Shown: in pieces, positions 27,105-39,099 of the stretch
Numbering within the stretch: position 1 is the stretch's first letter
How the letters are laid out: the number at the start of each line of letters is the position of its first letter
Origin: AP-15 sp963716115
Lineage (GTDB): Bacteria > Pseudomonadota > Alphaproteobacteria > ATCC43930 > CGMCC-115725
NCBI GenBank assembly: GCA_963716115.1
Contig: CAVQSZ010000017.1
Coordinates: forward strand, 124,001-188,000
Direction: 5' to 3'
DNA: 64,000 nt
Notes under the pieces: generated by a model
Database searches by the model: none
Told to the model about the DNA's origin: nothing
What the model saw: the letters and a program-made list of their open reading frames with translations, nothing else
Position numbers and translations under genes: made by a program

Positions 27105-28788
27105 TCAGTGCGATTTATGGCGCTGCCGGAAGATCTCGTAGATCGCCCCCGAGGACGGGATGGCCGGGTCCGCGGTTGCGGTCGAGACCACGAACAAATT
27201 GCCGTTGGGTCCCGTCTGGATATCGGTGCCGATCCCGAAATGCCGGCCGAACAGCAGGGTTTCGCTCTCGGTCATGTCGGCGACGCAGAGGTTGTCCGCC
27301 ACCCGGTCCTCCAGTCGTGGATCATTCACCCCGACCTTCTTGCGGTTGCCGGTCAGGTTGAAGCGGAACAAATAGCCGCCGCCTTCGTCTTCGGGCTCGA
27401 AGGCGCCGACAAAGAGGTCGTTCTCGTATTGCGGCCCGAGCCCGCGCCCTTGCATGAAGCCGATGGCGGCCGGGGCCACTTCGTATTTCCAGCTGAACTC
27501 CGGGTCCCGGTAGTGGGCGCCCTCCAGCATGAGCAACCGGGACAGCGCTTCCGCCGGCGTTTGGGCGATCCGGGAGGGCGAAAACCGGCCCTGCTCAAAT
27601 GCTCGGATCGAGCGGGCATTCAGGGGATCCTTGGCTGGTCTCGATTTCCCGGTACTGGGCTGTGCGCGAGACCGGCCCCCTGATCTGAACCCAGCCGCCG
27701 TTTTGGCCGGGCTCGATCCGGTGCAGCTCGCTGAACGAATCTTCCCCGTTCTCCTCCAGCCACAGGTTTCCCGACGCCGGATCGAAATCCATGCCGTAGG
27801 GGTTGCGGATCCCATAGGCGAAGATCTTCTGGATGTTCTTGGCGACCTCGCTGCCGTTGTCGGCCGCGGCGCGGTAAGCCTCGAAGAACGGGTTGTCTTT
27901 GGGGGTCGATCCGTCGTCCTTCAGCCGGAGGATGACGCCGGTGAGATGGTTGTTGTCGGGTTGCGGCCCGCCGAGACTGTCGTCGGACCCAGGGCAGATC
28001 TCGGTCGGCCCGCAAGGGAGATTCTGCATCCAGCCGCGCCGGCCGACGTCGCCGACGGCGATGTAGAGCTTGCCGTCCGGGCCAAACCGCAGCACCCCGC
28101 CGTTGTGGGAGGCCGGAGCGTGGTTCTCGGGGCCGTCAGTTTGCAATGCCCGCAGGTTGATCAGGTTACGGTCGAAGGCAAGGCTGGAGCCGTTCCAGAT
28201 AAAACGGTCTACGTGATTGCCGAGCAGCAGCGTTTTGGCCGGATTGCCCGGGCCGTTGGAAACGTCTCCGCCGGTATTGCTTTCCGTCCAGAACAGGTAG
28301 ACCCACGGCTTCCTCTTCTTACGGTCCGTATTCGAGAATTCCGGGTGCAGGGCGCTCCCCAGCAGCCCTCGGACTCCGGCTGAGTTGACATTCAGGTCGA
28401 GCGCCGCGCCAAGGTCCCGCACCGCGCCTGGATTGTTCCCAGGGCCTGCCAAATCCCTCACCAGGTGTCGAACTATTCCGGTTCTTCTCTCGAGAACCAA
28501 AAGATCGAGGTCGACATTGTCATTCGGAAGGAAAACCATGCTTGTGGGCTGATCCAGCCCGTCCGCCACCGTCCTCACCTCGAGGTTCGGGTCGAGCACC
28601 GTCGGGGCGCAGCTTGGCGGACAGTCGGCCTTCGCTCCCGAAGAGATCAGCAATGCCAGGCCGACAACGGCCGGACCCACGGGGTTGAGCCACCCTTTCC
28701 TCGCTCGCGCCGGGGGCCCGGCTTTCCTCCGGGGGTCCGCTCGGAAGCCGGGTGGTTCCTTGTTCCGGAACAGGGAGTGTGCGGTCAT
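27105..28788 (-). CDS. Secreted PQQ-dependent sugar dehydrogenase-like protein (apparent frameshift near 27610)
   Basis: ATG 28788 gives a long basic N-terminus and a signal segment (GPAVVGLALLISSGAKA). The beta-propeller family blocks follow: GLDQPTSMVFLPND, GLLGSALHPEF, ASHNGGVLRFGPDGKLYIAVGD, IFAYGIRNPYGMDFDP and WLEENGEDSFSELHRI. The frame ends with TGA at about 27595, but the rest of the domain continues in another frame: AEALSRLLMLEGAHYRDPEFSWKYE and GPNGNLFVVSTATADP to 27105. Repaired length is about 560 residues. The family includes soluble aldose dehydrogenases; the substrate and PQQ use are inferred from the family. Confidence 0.82.
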
Positions 28789-28832
28789 GTCCTGCTACCC
28801 CTCTCGATCGGCCGCAGGGAACGCGGCCGGCG

Positions 28833-29009
28833 TCGAAAGGGTGGCCCCGCCGTGGGCGGAAGTCTTTGAGCCGGGCTTGATTTCCCTTTGAGCCGGGTTT
28901 GATTTTCGGTCAATGGGGGCGGTGGTCATTGCTCCGGGAGACCCGCCCGGCGCAGGCCGGCATGGAGCGTCGTTTCGGCGAGCGCGGCGAACCGGGGCTC
29001 GGCCGTCCA
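28833..29009. repeat. 177-bp direct duplication, copy A
   Basis: Matches 30279-30455 over 177 bases without gaps and with only about three mismatches. On the minus strand it contains the last 28 codons of the CadC-like regulator (EPRFAALAETT...AGLRRAGLPEQ, stop) plus 93 bases beyond. Inside it a 22-base unit beginning TTTGAGCCGGG is tandemly doubled. The gap 28789-29031 holds only this copy and its edges. Confidence 0.9.
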
Positions 29010-29031
29010 GCAGCCGAGCTGCGAGCTGAGC

Positions 29032-29313
29032 CTATGACCTGACGGCTGCCCAGATCATGACCCACAATCCGAGCGAAAACAGCAGCGCCAGCAGCAGCGA
29101 CGCTCCTTTGGTGAGCGGAGAAGCCGCCTTGTCCGCTGGTCCGTCGGCACGCGATGCGCCTTCCCGCGACTCGCGGAGCTCGACGGCATAGACGCCCTCC
29201 GAGGCCGGGTTGCTGTCCACCAGCTCCGCTCCTCGCTCCTCGGCCCGGCTCGGTGAACCGATGGGCGGCGCGGCCAGGACCCGCCCGCGTGCCGATCCGA
29301 CGGCTGACTTAAC
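29032..29313 (-). CDS. Small protein with C-terminal membrane helix
   Basis: A 93-residue frame from ATG 29313, or 116 residues from GTG 29382. It is charged and disordered for most of its length and ends with a membrane segment (GASLLLALLFSLGLWVMIWAA). No family recognised. It lies directly after the PEP-CTERM gene on the same strand and inside the segment flanked by the 177-bp duplication. May be real, but codon evidence alone is weak in such GC-rich DNA. Confidence 0.4.
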   Translation of the reverse strand, partial: VKSAVGSARGRVLAAPPIGSPSRAEERGAELVDSNPASEGVYAVELRESREGASRADGPADKAASPLTKGASLLLALLFSLGLWVMIWAAVRS

Positions 29314-29345
29314 CATGTCACCGTCGCCGCAGCGCCGGGCCGGCG

Positions 29346-29936
29346 TCAACTGAATGTCCTTTTGCTGCGCAGCCTGCGCCACCCCCGCTTACGGCCGAGC
29401 CCGAGGACGGCAAGAAAAGCGCCGAGCAGCAGAATGCTCGTCGGCTCGGGGACCGGGACGGCTGCGCCCGTCACCGCCGACGACCGGATCGGCGTCGGCG
29501 GGGCGATGATCAACGCCGAAAGGAGAGGGTCGGCCGTGCGCCCGAACGGTTCGCCGAACACCAGCTCGAGGAGGACCTTGATGCCCGGATCGCCAATGAG
29601 CTCCGGGTTGCCGATAACGATCCTGTCCGGCTCTGGAGGCTGCTGGGCAGTAGGATTTTCAACGTATCTTCCACTGTAGGGCGGGAGGTGGGTCACGATA
29701 ACGGACGCCGACCGCAGCATTTCCGTCGCGGGATCAAAGTTGAACGAGCCGGTCAGCGAGGCGGTCCCCAATCCGGGAAATGTCGCGGTGGCGCTCAGAG
29801 CGTACGATATCGGCGACGCGTCTGCCGGCGCCGAGGTCGTTGCCGGGAGCGCCAATGCAGGCAATATGGCCAAGAGATGGACGAGCCTGCGAGACTTGAG
29901 CGATCTTCTTGATCGGCAGGACCTGTCCATCGTCAT
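29346..29936 (-). CDS. PEP-CTERM sorting-domain protein
   Basis: About 196 residues. A signal peptide (VHLLAILPALALPATTSAPADA), a beta-rich middle (SYALSATATFPGLGTASLTGSFNFDP) and a C-terminal sorting tail VPEPTSILLLGAFLAVLGL followed by RKRGWRR. The VPEP motif plus helix plus basic tail is the classical substrate of exosortase (EpsH/XrtA), which would cut and export it. No exosortase is in this window. Confidence 0.85.
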   Translation of the reverse strand: MTMDRSCRSRRSLKSRRLVHLLAILPALALPATTSAPADASPISYALSATATFPGLGTASLTGSFNFDPATEMLRSASVIVTHLPPYSGRYVENPTAQQPPEPDRIVIGNPELIGDPGIKVLLELVFGEPFGRTADPLLSALIIAPPTPIRSSAVTGAAVPVPEPTSILLLGAFLAVLGLGRKRGWRRLRSKRTFS

Positions 29937-30278
29937 GGCCTCCGCAAACGGGGCGTTCGTCTAAGTGTCTGACCCGAAACGAAGCCCGTTATTTCAGTGC
30001 GTTATCGTCGCCCCGTGCGCCTTCAGCCCACGGGCTTGTCCCGTGGGGAAAGCGGGGGTCCAGAGCCTGCCCCTGGCATGAACAGGGGGAACCGTTCGAG
30101 CCCTTGGAGCACTGGGTTCCCGCTTTCGCGGGAACGACGAACCTATTGACATATAAAGACTTATTTCAAGTCGCACTCTAAAAGCGTTCGCCGTCGCTGT
30201 GGATCTGCACCGCCAGATCGCACCCGCCCGTTGCCGGCGCGCAAGTTGCCCTGGCGAGCAGCTGAGACGGGACAATGT
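29937..30278. other. Non-coding stretch with palindromic repeat
   Basis: The stretch before the PEP-CTERM gene. It holds the repeat at 30006-30139, then an AT-rich run (TATTGACATATAAAGACTTA) that may be a promoter, then the edge of duplication copy B. No gene seen. Confidence 0.5.
30006..30139. repeat. Interspersed palindromic repeat, copy 2
   Basis: Shares ends (CGTCGCCCC and CCCGCTTTCGCGGGAACGACG) and the core GAACCGTTCGAGC with the repeat at 16784-16864, and has an additional block (CTTCAGCCCACGGGCTTGTCCC) related to the repeats at 32265 and 43685. A non-coding interspersed element. Confidence 0.6.
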
Positions 30279-30455
30279 TCGAAAGGGTGGCCCCGCCGGG
30301 GGCGGAAGTCTTTGAGCCGGGCTTGATTTCCCTTTGAGCCGGGTTTGATTTTCGGTCAATGGGGGCGGTGGTCATTGCTCGGGGAGACCCGCCCGGCGCA
30401 GGCCGGCATAGAGCGTCGTTTCGGCGAGCGCGGCGAACCGGGGCTCGGCCGTCCA
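30279..30455. repeat. 177-bp direct duplication, copy B
   Basis: The partner of 28833-29009. Bases 30372-30455 are the 3' end of the intact CadC-like regulator, so this copy is the original and copy A the derivative. The two starts are 1,446 bases apart in direct orientation. Confidence 0.9.
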
Positions 30456-32057
30456 CGGGTTGGCGGCGCGCCATCGTTGGAGCGAGCCGAGCTCCGGACG
30501 CAGCCTGATGGCCTCGGCCAGCGCCGCCCTCGCGGCGGCGACATCGCCCGCGAGCCCCAGCGCCCCGGCGAGCCATAAATGAACAAAATGCAGCCGGGGA
30601 TTTGCCGCCCGCGCCCGGCGCAGCAGATCGCTCGCCTGATCGCCGTGGCCGAGCGCGAGATGGGATGCGCCCAATGCCCAATAACCGCCCGCGATGTTCG
30701 GGTCGTGGGGGTTCAGCCGGATCGCCCGCTCGATGTGCGGGATCGCCGCGGCCGGGTGGCCGAGGAACATCAGGGTTATGCCGAGCTCTTCGAGCGCCCG
30801 CGCGTTGTTGCCGTCGAGCGCTGTCGCCGCCTCCAGCTCGATCTGCGATTCTCCCAATCGGTTTTGCAGCCGGCGCAGCGCGCCCATTGCAAAATGCGCC
30901 ATCGACTGGCTCGCATCGCGTTCGAGGGCGTCGCCGAGCGCCGCCTGGGCGCGGGCTTCATCCTGTTGCCGAGAGCCGCTCAACCCGAGGACCAGATCGT
31001 CGACCAGGACGGCGCCGATGCCGATCCCGGCATCGGCCGATCGCGGGTCGATCTCCAGCGCCCGCGCGAAGGCGCGCAGCGCCTGTTGCCGCAGCGGCGC
31101 CGAAACCGGGCGGTAGTAAAACGCCCACCCGCGCATGACGAGATCGCGCGCATCGGGATCGGCCGACGCTTCGCTTTCGATCCGGCGGCCCACGAGCTCC
31201 GCCAGCGCCAGGGCCAATGTCCGCGCGAGGCGGCCGGCGATGTCGTTGCGCGCTTCTGCGAGGCTGGCCCGGTCGGCGTCGAACTGGTCGGCCCAGGCAT
31301 TCGCGCCGCTCTCGGCATCGATCAGCTGGATGTTGACCCGAGCCGGGTCGCCGGTCCGCCGCACGCTGCCTTCGATGACATAGCGAACCCCGAGCTCGCG
31401 CCCGATCCGCCTGGCGTCCACCGACTTTCCTCGGTAGGTGAAGGCGGTGTTGCGGGCGATCACGAACGCGCCGGAAATTCGCGAGAGGCTGGTCGTCAAA
31501 TCGTCGGCAAGGCTGTCGGCGAAATGCTCCTGGTCGGGATCGTTCGAGAGGCTCGCAAAGGGCAGGACGACCATCGACAGGCGCGGGGCCGGGGTGCGCG
31601 CGACGAGGGACCAGGCCGCCATGGCGAGGACCAGCATCGCGCCGAGGCTCGCTGCAATCATCAAACGCCTTGTCGCGAGGCGCCGGCGGCCCGGCGCGGC
31701 GGCGGCGGGCGGCCGGCTCGATGGCGCGAGCGCGCCGGGGCCGTCTCCCGCCTCGCGCACGACCCCGACAAAACGCACCCCTTTGCGCGACACCGTGCGG
31801 ATCAGGCGCTGCTCCTCGCCGCTGTCGCCGACCGCGGTGCGCGCCGCGTTGATCCGGGTGCTCAAGGTCAATTCGGAGACGATGCGCCCGTTCCAGACCG
31901 AAGCGAGCAGGTCGTCCCTGCTGACGACATGCTCGCGGTTGCAGATCAAGTGCTGGAGGACATCGAACACCTGAGGCTGGATCGAAAGCAGCGCGCCGTC
32001 GCGCCTCAGCTCCCGCCGCGCCGTGTCCAGAGAGAAATCTTCAAAGGCGTAAAGCAA
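30372..32057 (-). CDS. CadC-like winged-helix transcriptional regulator with TPR domain
   Basis: A 561-residue protein. An OmpR/ToxR-type DNA-binding winged helix fills residues 1-100 (FEDFSLDTARRELRRDG, VFDVLQHLICNREHVVSRDDLL, RTVSRKGVRFVG). One membrane helix follows near 130 (LMIAASLGAMLVLAMAAWSLV). The next part resembles adenylate-cyclase-associated or TolB-like sensor domains (VVLPFASLSNDPDQEHFADSLADDLTT), and TPR repeats fill the C-terminal half. Probably a membrane-bound regulator that senses a periplasmic signal. Target genes unknown. A CRP-type palindrome lies 104 bases upstream. Confidence 0.85.
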   Translation of the reverse strand: MLYAFEDFSLDTARRELRRDGALLSIQPQVFDVLQHLICNREHVVSRDDLLASVWNGRIVSELTLSTRINAARTAVGDSGEEQRLIRTVSRKGVRFVGVVREAGDGPGALAPSSRPPAAAAPGRRRLATRRLMIAASLGAMLVLAMAAWSLVARTPAPRLSMVVLPFASLSNDPDQEHFADSLADDLTTSLSRISGAFVIARNTAFTYRGKSVDARRIGRELGVRYVIEGSVRRTGDPARVNIQLIDAESGANAWADQFDADRASLAEARNDIAGRLARTLALALAELVGRRIESEASADPDARDLVMRGWAFYYRPVSAPLRQQALRAFARALEIDPRSADAGIGIGAVLVDDLVLGLSGSRQQDEARAQAALGDALERDASQSMAHFAMGALRRLQNRLGESQIELEAATALDGNNARALEELGITLMFLGHPAAAIPHIERAIRLNPHDPNIAGGYWALGASHLALGHGDQASDLLRRARAANPRLHFVHLWLAGALGLAGDVAAARAALAEAIRLRPELGSLQRWRAANPWTAEPRFAALAETTLYAGLRRAGLPEQ

Positions 32058-32136
32058 TGCGGCCCTCCCCAGGTGGCGGCAAGACGCCCGTTCGCGCCCT
32101 CGGCGCGGTAGAAAGTCAGCATTTCAGGAGGTCACG

Positions 32137-32190
32137 ATGGTCGCGTTACAGCCTTATGTGTGTGAAGCTGCTCACACATCAGAAAAATAA
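32137..32190 (+). CDS. 17-residue ORF with strong ribosome-binding site
   Basis: CAGGAGGTCACG precedes ATG 32137; the ORF reads MVALQPYVCEAAHTSEK and stops with TAA. The spacing and match of the ribosome-binding site are as good as any in the window, yet nothing downstream continues it. It could be a leader peptide, the stump of a gene cut by the repeat at 32265, or chance. Confidence 0.3.
   Translation: MVALQPYVCEAAHTSEK
32161..32176. promoter_or_regulatory. CRP-type binding site
   Basis: TGTGA-N6-TCACA, the exact consensus core of the CRP family, here extended to 7-bp arms (TGTGTGA and TCACACA, 32159-32178). It lies about 104 bases upstream of the CadC-like regulator start, next to an AT-rich tract. 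Binding by a CRP-like protein is inferred from the match only. Confidence 0.5.
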
Positions 32191-32264
32191 ATTTAGACCT
32201 TTACCAACAATAAATTAAGGAACGTATCGCTGGTGCTCAGACGCAGACATAAGATTCGCTCAAC

Positions 32265-32521
32265 CGTCATGGCCGGGCTTGTCCCGTGGGCCTTCAGCCC
32301 ACGGACCTGATCCGTGGGCATCCACGATTCGCGGCGCAAAGCTTGTCGGTTTCCGTGGATGCCCGGCACAAGGCCACGGCTGTCCGGTTCGCGAAAAGCG
32401 GTTGCAGAGTTGGCGTCAGACCTCAACCAGTGCTCGTCATGCCCGTGCTTGTCACGGGTATCCACGTCTTCCGGCGCCGGGGCTGGGTCCGTGGATGGCC
32501 GGAACAAGTCCGGCCATGACG
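32265..32521. repeat. Large palindromic repeat (CGTCATGGCC family)
   Basis: Starts CGTCATGGCCGGGCTTGTCCC and ends with the inverse GGAACAAGTCCGGCCATGACG, with inner blocks such as GTGGGCCTTCAGCCCACGGA that recur near 30030 and 43690. Typical of the interspersed intergenic repeats of alphaproteobacteria. Any apparent reading frames here are artefacts. Confidence 0.7.
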
Positions 32522-32781
32522 ATCTTTGGTTGTGGCAGCGATGCATCCCCACCGTATTTCCACTCTACGAAGCTGAACCGGACAGCCGTGGCACAAGGCC
32601 GGGCATGGCGCGTGCGGCGAGACTGCATCATCTGAATGCGCCTGAGCGCTGGGGGCATGGGCTTCGGCGGCGCGGCGGACGGCGAGGGTCGCCTGCGGAT
32701 CGCCGGACATGTTTTGCCCGCAGCTTGTATGATGTCGGGGGTCCGGCGAGGCGGGCGGCCGGCGGCGGTTATCGGGCGGGG

Positions 32782-33696
32782 ATGGCGTATTTTCTGCAGC
32801 AGCTGATCAACGGGCTGACCCTGGGCTCGATCTACGGGCTGATCGCGATCGGCTACACGATGGTCTACGGCATCGTCGGCATGATCAATTTCGCCCATGG
32901 CGAGATCTACATGATCGGGGCCTTCATCTCGGTCATCGCCTTTCTGGTGCTGGGGCTGGCCGGCGTGACCTATGTCCCGCTCGCGCTGGCGATCGTGCTG
33001 CTGACGACGATGCTGTTCACCTCGATCTACGGCTGGGCGGTCGAGCGGCTGGCCTACCGGCCGCTGCGCGGGTCGTCCCGGCTGGCCCCGCTGATCTCGG
33101 CGATCGGCATGTCGATCTTTTTGCAGAACTATGTCCAGGTCACCCAGGGCGCGCGGGTCAAGCCGTTGCCGCCGCTGATCCAGGGCGGGTTCACGATCTT
33201 CGACAGCGGCGGCTTCGCCGTTCGCCTGAGCTTCCTGCAGCTGCTGATCATCGTGATGACCCTGGCGCTGATGGCCGGGTTCACGACGGTGATCGCGGCG
33301 ACCCCGCTCGGCCGCGCGCAGCGCGCCTGCGAGCAGGACATGCGGATGGCGGCGCTGCTCGGGATCGATGTCGACCGGGTGATCTCGACGACCTTTGTGA
33401 TGGGCGCGGCGCTGGCCGCCGTCGCCGGATTGATGGTCACCCTTTATTACGGCGTCGTCGATTTCTACATCGGCTTTCTGGCCGGGATCAAAGCCTTCAC
33501 CGCCGCGGTGCTCGGCGGCATCGGCTCGCTGCCGGGCGCGATGCTCGGCGGCCTTCTGATCGGCCTGATCGAAGCCTTCTGGTCCGGCTATTTCTCGGTC
33601 GGGTACAAGGACGTGTCGGTCTTCGCCGTGCTGATACTGGTGCTGATCTTCCGCCCGACCGGCCTCCTCGGGCAGCCCGATGTGGAGAAGGTGTGA
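32782..33696 (+). CDS. livH: Branched-chain amino-acid ABC transporter permease LivH
   Basis: A 304-residue integral membrane protein from ATG 32782. The LivH opening FLQQLINGLTLGSIYGLIAIGYTMVYGIVGMINFAHGEIYMIGA-type sequence is complete, and the C-terminal block AVLGGIGSLPGAMLGGLLIGLIE contains the coupling-related region. It forms the membrane channel with LivM. First of livH-M-G-F, with livK downstream. Confidence 0.96.
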   Translation: MAYFLQQLINGLTLGSIYGLIAIGYTMVYGIVGMINFAHGEIYMIGAFISVIAFLVLGLAGVTYVPLALAIVLLTTMLFTSIYGWAVERLAYRPLRGSSRLAPLISAIGMSIFLQNYVQVTQGARVKPLPPLIQGGFTIFDSGGFAVRLSFLQLLIIVMTLALMAGFTTVIAATPLGRAQRACEQDMRMAALLGIDVDRVISTTFVMGAALAAVAGLMVTLYYGVVDFYIGFLAGIKAFTAAVLGGIGSLPGAMLGGLLIGLIEAFWSGYFSVGYKDVSVFAVLILVLIFRPTGLLGQPDVEKV

Positions 33697-33790
33697 GCGC
33701 GGCCGTGATCGCAGAGACGCGACCGCCGCGCCTTCTCCGGGCGGTGCCGCCAGAGCGGGTTTCGATCAAGCCGAACCGCGGTGGCAGGTT

Positions 33791-33874
33791 GTCATTGCGA
33801 GCGCAGCGAAGCAATCTCGGGCCGACCTCGCTCGTCCGATCGGGATTGCTTCGTCGCGCACCGCGCTCCTCGCA

Positions 33875-33879
<5 letters not shown>
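33791..33879. repeat. 89-bp inverted-ended repeat inside the livM 5' region
   Basis: GTCATTGCGAGCGCAGCGAAG at the left end and the inverse CTCGCAATGAC at the right end; the inside holds CAATCTCGGGCCGACCTCGC and GATTGCTTCG. It is the common alphaproteobacterial 'VIASAAKQS' repeat. Its 89 bases sit between the livH stop and the present livM frame; see findings for the frame argument. Confidence 0.8.
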
Positions 33880-36078
<2,199 letters not shown>

Positions 36079-36216
36079 GGTGGGCGGCGCCGCGAACAGC
36101 ACGGTCGGGGCCCCCCTCACCCCGCCCTCTCCCCCCGGCCGGCGGGGGGAGAGGGGAAGAAACCCTGTACCGTTTGCGGCAGCCCTGCGCCTTCGCCGGA
36201 ATGGCATCGGGTCCTC

Positions 36217-36930
<714 letters not shown>

Positions 36931-36991
36931 CCGTAAGTGCTGGCGGAATTCGACGGCTGGTGTGCTAAGATGACCGGCTAAGTGTCATGAA

Positions 36992-37642
36992 TTATCGGCT
37001 TGCCGCCGCAGCCTCTAAGTCGCAGAGCATCTGGAAATGGGTCCCGGTCTGTAAGGGCGCTGCGCTGAAATATCGATTTGGCGAGTGCGGTTGCCCGATG
37101 CGCGGCTGAAATACCCATGTTCGTGTCATAGGTAACTCCCCTGCGGGATGTGGCCCGAAGGTTATTTGTGGTTCTAGGCTCTCTTCTATGCCGAACGCTC
37201 CTCTCACAATAGCATTTAACGCTGCAAAATTGACTATGAAAATGTCGCCAGCCGGCCGTTCTAAGTCCACGATTATTCTGCTTTGATATCGACGTGGCAA
37301 CCAGGTGCGTGGCTCACGTAGGTTGAATGTGTGAGAAGCCCACGTGATAAAATCGTCCATCACCACGTCGAAATCGTCCGTATTTCTGGTATTCATGACG
37401 AAGCCATCGTTGTAGATGTCGAGGCCCGAAATCGGAATCATTAGTCCACCAGATTTCATCAACCCAATTTCAAATTTCAATGGTTGGTTTGCTTCCGTCC
37501 GTGGCGACGTCGATTGAAACCGGTAGCGCGCCACAATTGCAGCGATCATATCAGGTATGAAAACCCCGCCTCGCAACGGCCTTACCTCGTCCATGGGAAC
37601 GAGTTGAAGCGATTGCCCCGTTTCAGAGCCGACGAGCTGCAT
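36992..37642 (-). CDS. Hypothetical protein, AT-richer
   Basis: A 216-residue frame on the opposite strand to the liv genes, from ATG 37642. No domain recognised. The sequence is beta-rich with GLMIPISGLDIYNDGFVM and DRIIVDLERPAGDIFIVNF-like stretches and no signal peptide or membrane helix. Its base composition is visibly lower in GC than the flanking liv genes. It interrupts livF and livK and is a likely insertion of foreign DNA. The product is likely real because the frame has normal amino-acid composition. Confidence 0.6.
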   Translation of the reverse strand: MQLVGSETGQSLQLVPMDEVRPLRGGVFIPDMIAAIVARYRFQSTSPRTEANQPLKFEIGLMKSGGLMIPISGLDIYNDGFVMNTRNTDDFDVVMDDFITWASHTFNLREPRTWLPRRYQSRIIVDLERPAGDIFIVNFAALNAIVRGAFGIEESLEPQITFGPHPAGELPMTRTWVFQPRIGQPHSPNRYFSAAPLQTGTHFQMLCDLEAAAASR

Positions 37643-37973
37643 ACCGCACTATCCCTCAGTCAGCTAAATTGATATGTTAGCCGCTCGCTGGCGGTTGAGC
37701 GGTTGACGGGGATTATCGCGACACGATCATGCGCCTTCTGCTGCGCCTCGGGCAACGCTGCGCGGCTCTGCGCGACTGGTCACCGCGCGATCAGTGCCGA
37801 TCTTCTATTTGTGGGAAATTGTAGATCGGCTTGCAGCTTAAGGAGAGGGGTTCCTGAGTTCGGATGCGCGGATATCCGAATTAGGACAGCACCTGGCCGG
37901 AAAGGCGCGTTCTCTCCCGACATTCGGCCGTGCTACAGTCCGGTGGTTCGAACGCCGAAACCAGGGAGGTCCC
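37643..37973. other. Intergenic region upstream of livK
   Basis: 331 bases between the divergent hypothetical gene and livK. AT-rich near 37660-37700 and 37800-37830. A TTGACG at 37703 has no good -10 partner. No gene or clear regulatory motif beyond the strong livK ribosome-binding site (CAGGGAGGTCCC). Confidence 0.4.
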
Positions 37974-39086
37974 ATGCTGCGGCTGATCCGTCCGATCCTG
38001 ATGGCGTGCGCGGTGCTGCTCGGGGCCGGCGCCGTGCGCGCGGCCGATATCGAGATCGCGGTGGTCGGCCCGATCACCGGCTCGGAAGCGACCTTCGGCG
38101 AGCAGCTGAAGCGCGGCGCCGAGATGGCGGTGGCCGACATCAACGCCAAAGGCGGCGTGCTCGGCGGCAAGCTCAAGCTCGAAATCGCCGACGACGCCTG
38201 CGACCCCAAGCAGGCGGTCGCCGCCGCGAACGAGGTCGCCGGCAAGAAGGTCGTCTTCGTCGCCGGGCATTACTGCTCGTCCTCGTCGATCCCGGCCTCG
38301 GCGGTCTACAACGACGCCGGCATCCTCCAGATCACCCCGGCCTCGACCAACCCGGCGCTGACCGACGACGCGGCGAAGAAGGGCTGGGACAACATCTTCC
38401 GCACCTGCGGCCGCGACGACGCGCAGGGCAAGGTCGCCGGCGGCTGGCTCGCCCGGCATTACCAGGGCAAGAACGTCGCCGTCATCCACGACAAGACCAC
38501 CTACGGCAAGGGGCTGGCCGACGAGACCAAAAAGGCGATGAACGCGGCCGGGCTGAAGGAGGCCATGTACGAGGCCATCACCAAGGGCGACAAGGATTTC
38601 ACGGCGCTCGTCAGCAAGATGAAGCAGGCCCGGATCGACGCCATCTATTTCGGCGGCTATGCGACCGAGGCCGGGCTGATTGTGCGGCAGGCGCGCGACC
38701 AGGGGCTCGCGGCGCAGTTCATCTCGGGTGACGCGATGGTCACCGAGGAATTCTGGAAGATCACCGGGCCGGCGGGCGACGGGGCGATGATGACCTTTGC
38801 CCCCGACCCGCGCAAGGTTCCGGCGGCCAAGGCGATCGTCGACCGCTTCAAGGCGCAGGGCTACGACCCCGAGGGCTATACGCTCTACACCTACGCCGCG
38901 ATCCAGGCCTTCGCCGCGGCGGCCGGGAAGGCCAAATCGACGAAGGTCGACGATCTGTCGAAGGCGCTCAAATCGATGACCGTCGACACCGTGATCGGGC
39001 CGCTGAAATGGGACGCCAAGGGCGACATCACCGACCCGAAATACGTCTTCTACGTCTGGAAGGACGGCAAATACGCCGAGATGTGA
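37974..39086 (+). CDS. livK: Branched-chain amino-acid ABC transporter substrate-binding protein
   Basis: A 370-residue periplasmic protein with signal peptide LIRPILMACAVLLGAGAVRA. The Leu/Ile/Val-binding fold shows IEIAVVGPITGSEATFGEQLKRGAEMAVADINAKGG, then DDACDPKQAVAAANE and AGHYCSSSSIPASAVY with the ligand-site serines. It delivers ligand to LivHM. It is separated from livF by an insertion, whereas the genes are usually adjacent. Confidence 0.95.
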   Translation: MLRLIRPILMACAVLLGAGAVRAADIEIAVVGPITGSEATFGEQLKRGAEMAVADINAKGGVLGGKLKLEIADDACDPKQAVAAANEVAGKKVVFVAGHYCSSSSIPASAVYNDAGILQITPASTNPALTDDAAKKGWDNIFRTCGRDDAQGKVAGGWLARHYQGKNVAVIHDKTTYGKGLADETKKAMNAAGLKEAMYEAITKGDKDFTALVSKMKQARIDAIYFGGYATEAGLIVRQARDQGLAAQFISGDAMVTEEFWKITGPAGDGAMMTFAPDPRKVPAAKAIVDRFKAQGYDPEGYTLYTYAAIQAFAAAAGKAKSTKVDDLSKALKSMTVDTVIGPLKWDAKGDITDPKYVFYVWKDGKYAEM

Positions 39087-39099
39087 GCGCCGGCGAAGG

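Larger units (their letters stand above)
32058..32781. other. Regulatory and repeat-rich gap before the liv operon
   Basis: The 724 bases between the CadC-like gene and livH. They contain a 17-codon ORF with a perfect ribosome-binding site (32137-32190), a CRP-type palindrome (32161-32176), an AT-rich tract (32180-32225), and a large palindromic repeat (32265-32521). The last 260 bases carry no recognisable gene and should hold the liv promoter, which I cannot place. Confidence 0.6.
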
